Shown here piece by piece: positions 60,031 through 64,000 of a DNA stretch of 64,000 nucleotides (the first letter of the stretch is position 1; every line of letters begins with the position of its first letter). Both the position numbers and the translations under genes were made by a program. The notes beneath the pieces were generated by a model. The model was given only the letters and a program-made list of their open reading frames with translations, ran no database searches and had not been told where the DNA came from. The stretch is from Planctomycetaceae bacterium (lineage in GTDB: Bacteria; Planctomycetota; Phycisphaerae; Tepidisphaerales; Tepidisphaeraceae). The stretch is from positions 248,001 through 312,000 of the forward strand of contig JAIYCY010000021.1 in assembly GCA_027487775.1 (NCBI GenBank), read 5' to 3'.

Positions 60031-60136
60031 GTTGACACCTGCGAGTGGGAATCGGATCGAAGCGTCGAAGATCAGCTCCACGGAAGTACGGCTTTACGGA
60101 TGGGTGAGCGTGTATTCGTGTGCGGATCGGTCGGGA

Positions 60137-60403
60137 TTAGATTTTTGCGACGTCTGCGTGTGGTCGTGCGATGACGTGTACGCTGACGACGTCGCCGAGT
60201 TTGGCGGCGGCTTCTGCGGCGGCGTCGATGGCGGCGCGTACGGCGGCGACGTCGCCTGCGATGGTGACGGCGACGAGTCCGTTACCGACTTTGTGTCGGC
60301 TGACGAACGAGACGTTGGCGGCCTTGAGCGCGGTATCGAGCGCTTCGACGGCGGCGATGTTGCCTTTGGTTTCGATCATTCCGATTGCGTCTCCGAGTGC
60401 CAT
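60137..60403 (-). CDS. BMC-H shell protein, first copy
   Basis: An 88-residue hexameric shell protein (Pfam BMC domain): LGDAIGMIETKGNIAAVEAL, DTALKAANVSFVSRHKVGNG, LVAVTIAGDVAAVRAAIDAA, ending in [14 protein letters not shown]. The pore loop is KVGNGLV, a small-residue central pore like PduA, suited to polar metabolites. AAGGAG precedes ATG. It makes the bulk of facets together with the two other BMC-H proteins; no BMC-T (trimer) gene is in the window. Confidence 0.95.
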   Translation of the reverse strand: MALGDAIGMIETKGNIAAVEALDTALKAANVSFVSRHKVGNGLVAVTIAGDVAAVRAAIDAAAEAAAKLGDVVSVHVIARPHADVAKI

Positions 60404-60444
60404 GGTGTGCTCCTTGTTGGGTTGAATGGACAGAGGTTTGTTGT

Positions 60445-60499
60445 CAGTTGCCAGTTGCCAGTTGCCAGTTGTCAGTTGTCAGTTGTCAGTTGTCAGTGG
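60445..60499. repeat. 7-bp tandem repeat at the acetate kinase stop codon
   Basis: Seven units of CAGTTGC/CAGTTGT plus a partial unit. The repeat starts in the spacer after the BMC-H gene and reaches the TGA (60493-60495, minus strand) of acetate kinase. Confidence 0.9.
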
Positions 60500-61614
60500 A
60501 TATGAGTGAGTGTTTCGACGGTTTGTTGTGCGACGACTCGTTCTTCGTCGGTGGGGATGATCCAGATCGAAGCGCGGGATTGATCGCGACTGATGCGTAC
60601 TTCCTGGGAACGTGTCTGGTTCAGATGTGGATCGAGATCGATGCCGAGGAACGAGAGGCTCTCGCAGACGCCGGCGCGGATGCGTGAGGCGTTTTCGCCG
60701 ATGCCTCCGGTGAAGCTGAGGAGGTCGATCCCCCCTGCCGCGACGATGAAGGCGCCGAGGTAGTGTCGGATGCTTTCGATGAGGACATCGATGGCGAGCT
60801 TGGCGTGTGTGTTGCCGGAGTCGGCGGCTTGTTCGATGTCGCGGAGGTCGTTGCTGAGATTGGAGAGTCCGAGGAGTCCGGATTTTTTGGAGAGTGTGTT
60901 GAGGATGTCGTCGAGGCTGTGTCCGAGTTTGGTGAGTTTGAGTAGAGCGAAGGGGTCGAAGTCTCCGACGCGGTTGTTATGGGGCAGGCCGGTTTGCGGA
61001 GTGAGTCCGAGGCTGCAGGCGATGCTTTTTCCGTCGACGGCGGCGCAGAGGCTGGAGCTACCGCCGAGGTGGCAGTTGATGATACGTCGAGCGTTCGGCG
61101 CGAGTTGCATCGCGCGGTTGATGCAGTAGCGGTGGCTTGCGCCGTGGAATCCGTAGCGGCGTATGCCGTGTTTTTCGATCCAATCGATGGGGACGGCGTA
61201 GGCTTGACGTGCGGGTGGGATGGTTTGGTGGAAAGCGGTTTCGAAGGCGGCGACTTGTGGGACGCCTGGGAGTTTCTCGGCGAAGAGTTTCATCGCGGCG
61301 ATATAGACGGGATTGTGTGCGGGTGCGAGGTCTGCGAATTGTTGCATGGTTTGGATGACGTGATCATCGACGCGGACGGCGGTTGAGATGGGCCCGCCGT
61401 GTACGGCCTTGAAGCCGATGGCGTGTGGTTGTTGGCCGTTGGTGTTGAGAGTGTTGAGGATATCGTCGATGACTTGTGCGTGGCTGTTCCAGGGTTGGTT
61501 GGGTTGTCCGATGCGTTCGTAGCTTCCGCGCGCGACGACGGCGAAGTTCTTGTCCGAGTCGAGGACTTTGAACTTGAAGCTGGTCGAGCCGAGGTTTGCG
61601 ACGAGGACGAGCAT
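60493..61614 (-). CDS. ackA: Acetate/propionate-type kinase
   Basis: A 373-residue ASKHA kinase that converts acyl-phosphate plus ADP to acid plus ATP. VLVANLGSTSFKFKVLDSD is the phosphate-1 motif, KAVHGGPISTAVRVDDHVI follows, FETAFHQTIPPARQAYAVPI and RYGFHGASHRYC are family signatures, and IINCHLGGSSSLCAAVDGKS is the adenosine/phosphate-2 region. Inside the BMC operon it would harvest ATP from the acyl-phosphate made by PduL, probably in the cytosol, as no encapsulation peptide is seen. Confidence 0.95.
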   Translation of the reverse strand: MLVLVANLGSTSFKFKVLDSDKNFAVVARGSYERIGQPNQPWNSHAQVIDDILNTLNTNGQQPHAIGFKAVHGGPISTAVRVDDHVIQTMQQFADLAPAHNPVYIAAMKLFAEKLPGVPQVAAFETAFHQTIPPARQAYAVPIDWIEKHGIRRYGFHGASHRYCINRAMQLAPNARRIINCHLGGSSSLCAAVDGKSIACSLGLTPQTGLPHNNRVGDFDPFALLKLTKLGHSLDDILNTLSKKSGLLGLSNLSNDLRDIEQAADSGNTHAKLAIDVLIESIRHYLGAFIVAAGGIDLLSFTGGIGENASRIRAGVCESLSFLGIDLDPHLNQTRSQEVRISRDQSRASIWIIPTDEERVVAQQTVETLTHIH

Positions 61615-61692
61615 GTGAGGGGTTTGGCGGTTGGCTGAAAGTGATTGATGGTTCGTTGTGGGTGGTAGAGTGATGAACTAGGAACGATCAGC

Positions 61693-61784
61693 GATGAGCG
61701 ATGAATCAGATTCGCTAGGGATCGCTCAGCGCTTAAGGCTTGTTGCTCATCGCTCATCATTCATGATTCATCGCTCATCATTCA
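61693..61784. repeat. Inverted and direct repeats between acetate kinase and BMC-H genes
   Basis: GATGAGCGATGAATCA (61693-61708) has its exact reverse complement at 61764-61779; TCATCGCTCATCATTCA occurs directly repeated at 61747-61763 and 61768-61784. Together they occupy most of the 190-bp spacer and could form a large stem-loop in the operon mRNA. Confidence 0.8.
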
Positions 61785-61804
61785 CGTTTTCACTTTTCAC
61801 GCGT

Positions 61805-62071
61805 TCAGCCTGTGAAGCTTGCGAGGAGGTCTGCGTGGGGTCGAGCGATGACGTGTGCGGCGACGAGCGTGCCGACGCGTGAGACGGCGGCGCTTCCGGC
61901 ATCGACGGCGGCCTTGACGCTTCCGACATCACCGCGGACGACGGTGGTGACGTGAGCGCCGCCGATTTCGATGACTTTGACGACGGTGACGTTAGCGGCT
62001 TTGCACATGGCATCGGTGGCTTCGACGACGCCGACCCAGCCTTTGACTTCGATCATTCCCAGTGCGTCCAT
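61805..62071 (-). CDS. BMC-H shell protein, second copy
   Basis: An 88-residue BMC-H protein: [75 protein letters not shown]. The pore loop reads EIGGAHVTT where most BMC-H proteins have a G-x-G tripeptide, so the pore is lined by an alanine/histidine pair and may be smaller or differently charged. GAGGAG precedes ATG. It lies between the acetate kinase and the third BMC-H gene. Confidence 0.95.
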   Translation of the reverse strand: MDALGMIEVKGWVGVVEATDAMCKAANVTVVKVIEIGGAHVTTVVRGDVGSVKAAVDAGSAAVSRVGTLVAAHVIARPHADLLASFTG

Positions 62072-62165
62072 GATTGACTCCTCGAATTCGATTCGGTGTT
62101 AGAGAAAGCGGGTTGTTGTTGGTGATGTTGTAGACGAGCGAGCGATGGCGGATGGCAACAGCGGA

Positions 62166-62453
62166 TTACTTCTTTGGGGTGGGTTTGGGGAGCGTTGCGC
62201 CGAGTTCGTCGTGTGGACGAGCGATGACGTGGACTGCGACGACTTCGCCGACGCGCCCTGCGGCTTCGGCGCCGGCATCGACGGCGGCTTTGACGGCGGC
62301 GACGTCGCCTTCGATGTAGGCGGTGACGAGTCCGCTACCGGCTTTGTCGTAGCCGAGGATGCGTACGTTGGCGGTTTTGAGCATGGCATCTGATCCTTCG
62401 ATCAGTGCAACGAGTCCGCGTGTTTCGAGTAGTCCGAGTGCAGAAGCAGGCAT
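62166..62453 (-). CDS. BMC-H shell protein, third copy
   Basis: A 95-residue BMC-H protein: [75 protein letters not shown], with a short Pro/Lys tail. The pore loop is KAGSGLV, the canonical small pore. GAGGAA precedes ATG. It is the first shell gene after pduL in the direction of transcription and probably a major facet protein. Confidence 0.95.
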   Translation of the reverse strand: MPASALGLLETRGLVALIEGSDAMLKTANVRILGYDKAGSGLVTAYIEGDVAAVKAAVDAGAEAAGRVGEVVAVHVIARPHDELGATLPKPTPKK

Positions 62454-62545
62454 GTGTTCCTCGCTGAAAGGGTTTGATTGGCTGACGGGATTGTTTTGTG
62501 TGTTGGTTGGCGTTGAGGCGTTGGATGACTTGTGTTGGTTTTGAT

Positions 62546-63283
62546 TTAGCGGACGAGTGCCATACCGGTGGCGGATTCGAGGTCGCAGGCGTTTCCTTCG
62601 TCGGTATCGATATGGACTTCGAGGATGACTTTGGGGTGGTATCGAACGACGAGGTCATCGAAAGTGAGTCCGCAGGGTCCGTCGATGCGGAGTTTCATGC
62701 GGTCTCCGTCGCGGACGTTGAAGTGTTTCATATCGGCTTCGGACATGTGGACGTGACGTTTGGCGCGGATGACGCCTTGGTTGATTGAGAGTGCGCCGGC
62801 GGGTCCGAGGAGTGTGATGCCTGGAGAGCCAGCGTGATCGCCGGAGATGCGTAGCGGGAGGTCGATGCCGAGGTAGACGCCGTCGGTGTATGAGAGTTCG
62901 ACTTGGGTGTAGTTTCTGCAGGGTCCGAGGATTCGGACGTTGGGGATGATGCGTTGACGTGGTCCAACGATGGTGACGAGTTGTTCGCTGGCGAATTCGC
63001 CTGCTTGGTAGAGGTCTTTGAGTTTGGTGAGTTTGGTGCCGGTTCCGAAGAGTATTTCGAGGTCGGCTTGTGTGACGTGGACGTGTCGTGCCGAGACGTT
63101 GACGACGAGCGGGTGAGGTGGCGAGGCTTGGAGTGACCCCCCTGCTCGGTGGGCTGTTGGGTTGGGGCTGAGGTGGGTGGAGCCGACGGAGGGAGGTGCT
63201 TGGATACGGCCGGCGAGTCGTTCGCGCAGGACTTGGCGGACGAGTGATTCGACGGTGGAGCGATCAAGAGCGGTCGAGCCCAT
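62546..63283 (-). CDS. pduL: PduL-type phosphotransacylase, BMC cargo
   Basis: A 245-residue PduL enzyme that exchanges CoA for phosphate on the acyl group, regenerating CoA inside the shell. Two PduL domains are seen: [20 protein letters not shown] in the first and [20 protein letters not shown] in the second, whose histidines bind two zinc ions; [19 protein letters not shown] is also conserved. The N-terminus ([20 protein letters not shown]) is an amphipathic helix with a Pro/Ser linker, an encapsulation peptide. The start is ATG 63283 with GAGGAA upstream; the frame opens earlier, at 63316. Confidence 0.93.
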   Translation of the reverse strand: MGSTALDRSTVESLVRQVLRERLAGRIQAPPSVGSTHLSPNPTAHRAGGSLQASPPHPLVVNVSARHVHVTQADLEILFGTGTKLTKLKDLYQAGEFASEQLVTIVGPRQRIIPNVRILGPCRNYTQVELSYTDGVYLGIDLPLRISGDHAGSPGITLLGPAGALSINQGVIRAKRHVHMSEADMKHFNVRDGDRMKLRIDGPCGLTFDDLVVRYHPKVILEVHIDTDEGNACDLESATGMALVR

Positions 63284-63314
63284 AGAGCAACTTCCTCGGT
63301 GGGATGAGTTGGGC

Positions 63315-63344
63315 ATATTCTGTCACATCTGGCAGTTTTTGCAA
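63315..63344 (-). promoter_or_regulatory. Predicted promoter of the BMC operon
   Basis: On the minus strand TTGCAA (63339-63344), 18-nt spacer, GAATAT (63315-63320). Transcription would start near 63308, leaving a ~25-nt leader before pduL. Moderate match to sigma-70. Confidence 0.45.
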
Positions 63345-63368
63345 GATATATTCCAAAACATGCCAGAT
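63327..63368. promoter_or_regulatory. Candidate AraC-family operator
   Basis: ATCTGGCA (63327-63334) and its exact reverse complement TGCCAGAT (63361-63368), centres 34 bp apart, about three helical turns. One half-site is inside the predicted promoter spacer, the other just upstream of the -35 box. The AraC-family gene next door is the likely binder. Confidence 0.5.
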
Positions 63369-63485
63369 TGTCGCAGAAGATGGCGTTGGATATGTGTTTC
63401 TGTGCGGGAGTTGGGGTTTTTATGGGGCCGAAGCGGTGCTCAGGCGTGATGGAAGGATGGCCCGGGGGCCGGGGGAGGGTTGGCC

Positions 63486-63590
63486 GAGCTCAGAGAGTGG
63501 TTGAGTGAGCTCAGAGAATGGTTGAGTGAGCTCAGAGAATGGTTGAGCGTACTCGGAGAGTTGTTGTGCGTGCTTGGCGAGTGTTTGGGG
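63486..63590. repeat. 21-bp tandem repeat
   Basis: Three near-identical units GAGCTCAGAGARTGGTTGAG+Y at 63486, 63507 and 63528, then two diverged units. It is in the spacer between the AraC and pduL genes. Confidence 0.85.
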
Positions 63591-63668
63591 TGTGGGTGAG
63601 TCGCTGTGTGAGTCGCTGTGTGAGTTGGTGGGTGAATTGGGGGGTGAATTGGGGGGTGAGTTGGTGGT

Positions 63669-64000
63669 TTAGTCTTCGGTATCGGCGGCTTCTGCGGCGG
63701 CGAGTTCGGCTTCGTTGATTTCGGTATCGTCTGGTGTGATGTCTTCGAGTCCGAGTCGTTTGCGGTATTCGGTGGGGCTGACGCCGGATGATTTTTTGAA
63801 TCGGAGAGTGAAGTAGAAGGGGTTATCGAATCCGACTTCGGCGGCGACTTGTTTGACGGAGAGGCTGGTGACTTCGAGGAGTTGTTTGGCGCGGCGCATG
63901 CGTTGAGCTTCGAGGAATTGGAGCGGCGGGGTTCCGATTTGTTCTCGGAAGAGGTGGGCGAGTCTGGAGACGGACATGCCGACGGCTTCTGCGAGGATGT
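63669..64000 (-). CDS. AraC family transcriptional regulator (partial, runs off the window)
   Basis: C-terminal part of an AraC/XylS regulator. Visible are both helix-turn-helix units: ILAEAVGMSVSRLAHLFREQ, then SVKQVAAEVGFDNPFYFTLR, and the terminal KKSSGVSPTEYRKRLG. An acidic tail (EINEAELAAAEAADTED) follows. The reading frame is open to the right edge, so the N-terminal sensor domain lies outside the window. It is upstream of the BMC operon on the same strand and is the likely activator, responding to the sugar or to lactaldehyde (inferred from context). Confidence 0.9.
   Translation of the reverse strand, partial: ILAEAVGMSVSRLAHLFREQIGTPPLQFLEAQRMRRAKQLLEVTSLSVKQVAAEVGFDNPFYFTLRFKKSSGVSPTEYRKRLGLEDITPDDTEINEAELAAAEAADTED

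Larger units (their letters stand above)
63284..63668. other. Regulatory stretch between the AraC and pduL genes
   Basis: 385 bp holding the promoter of the BMC operon and tandem repeats. Near pduL lie the promoter and operator-like sites (separate entries); nearer the AraC gene are five 21-bp units (63486-63590) and 12- to 14-bp units (63595-63668). I see no gene. Confidence 0.6.

Noticed and set aside
60445..60499. CRISPR-like array
   Set aside because: Units are 7 bp and contiguous with no spacers; simple tandem repeat. No CRISPR array or cas gene is visible anywhere in the window.
63480..63599. Rightward frame reading ELREWLS heptads
   Set aside because: The 21-bp DNA repeat automatically encodes a 7-residue repeat in any open frame; the frame is short, has no start signal and lies in the operon's regulatory region.

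Overview
The window looks like a chromosomal segment of a planctomycete, most likely of the Phycisphaerae type. The grounds are: moderately high GC; a LERR-type N-terminal tag on an RTX-like protein; DUF11-repeat lipoprotein, H-X9-DG pseudopilin, excisionase-HTH/receiver fusion and paired TadG-like surface proteins typical of the phylum; and a bacterial microcompartment (BMC) locus of the Planctomycetes-Verrucomicrobia kind. The assignment is an inference from family content, not from a marker gene.

Layout. 1-6.4 kb: an orphan beta-class DNA methyltransferase divergent from a ThiD2-ThiE fusion, a zeta-toxin-like kinase with a small coiled-coil protein, an exported protein, a Gfo/Idh/MocA oxidoreductase and a NUDIX protein. 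6.4-7.2 kb: a gene-free stretch with minisatellites and two copies of a dispersed hairpin repeat; a third copy lies near 48.1 kb. 7.2-11.0 kb: an integron-type cassette array (a CALIN, i.e. attC sites without an integrase): unknown protein, GNAT acetyltransferase, DUF1254/DUF1214 protein, SMI1/KNR4 protein and a DUF4258-like two-gene module, with four attC-like sites between them. 11.2-22.8 kb: housekeeping and surface genes (trpS, GT4 glycosyltransferase, YbaB/EbfC, NAD-isocitrate dehydrogenase, yacG, DUF11 lipoprotein, membrane protein, tRNA-Gly, PTS EIIA, pseudopilin). 23.08-23.83 kb: a small unit bounded by a 16-bp inverted repeat, next to what looks like the cut-off 5' end of a gene. 24-53.7 kb: guaB, membrane glycosyltransferase, two TadG/LecA-like proteins, gcvT-gcvH, thrS, ftsY, RTX-like protein, P1B-type ATPase, PdeM plus its partner helicase, ThuA protein, rnhA, GH10 xylanase, SWIM-SNF2 helicase, HTH-receiver fusion, ferredoxin, SIMPL protein.

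53.8-64 kb: the BMC locus, all leftward: an AraC regulator running off the window, PduL, two BMC-H, acetate kinase, a third BMC-H, BMC-P, CoA-acylating aldehyde dehydrogenase, BMC-P, an RpiB-fold protein, BMC-P, class II aldolase, a TIM-barrel aldolase-like protein and a DeoR regulator. The expected pathway is: fuculose/rhamnulose-1-phosphate is split by the aldolase, lactaldehyde goes to acyl-CoA, then acyl-phosphate (PduL), then acid plus ATP (AckA). Terminal amphipathic helices on the aldolase, dehydrogenase and PduL look like encapsulation peptides. The sugar kinase and the aldehyde reductase needed for a complete pathway are not in the window.

Two window-wide patterns stand out. About ten genes have a TANNNT box 6-8 nt before the start codon, most without a Shine-Dalgarno sequence, which suggests leaderless transcription. 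Several genes also carry short tandem repeats exactly at their stop codon.
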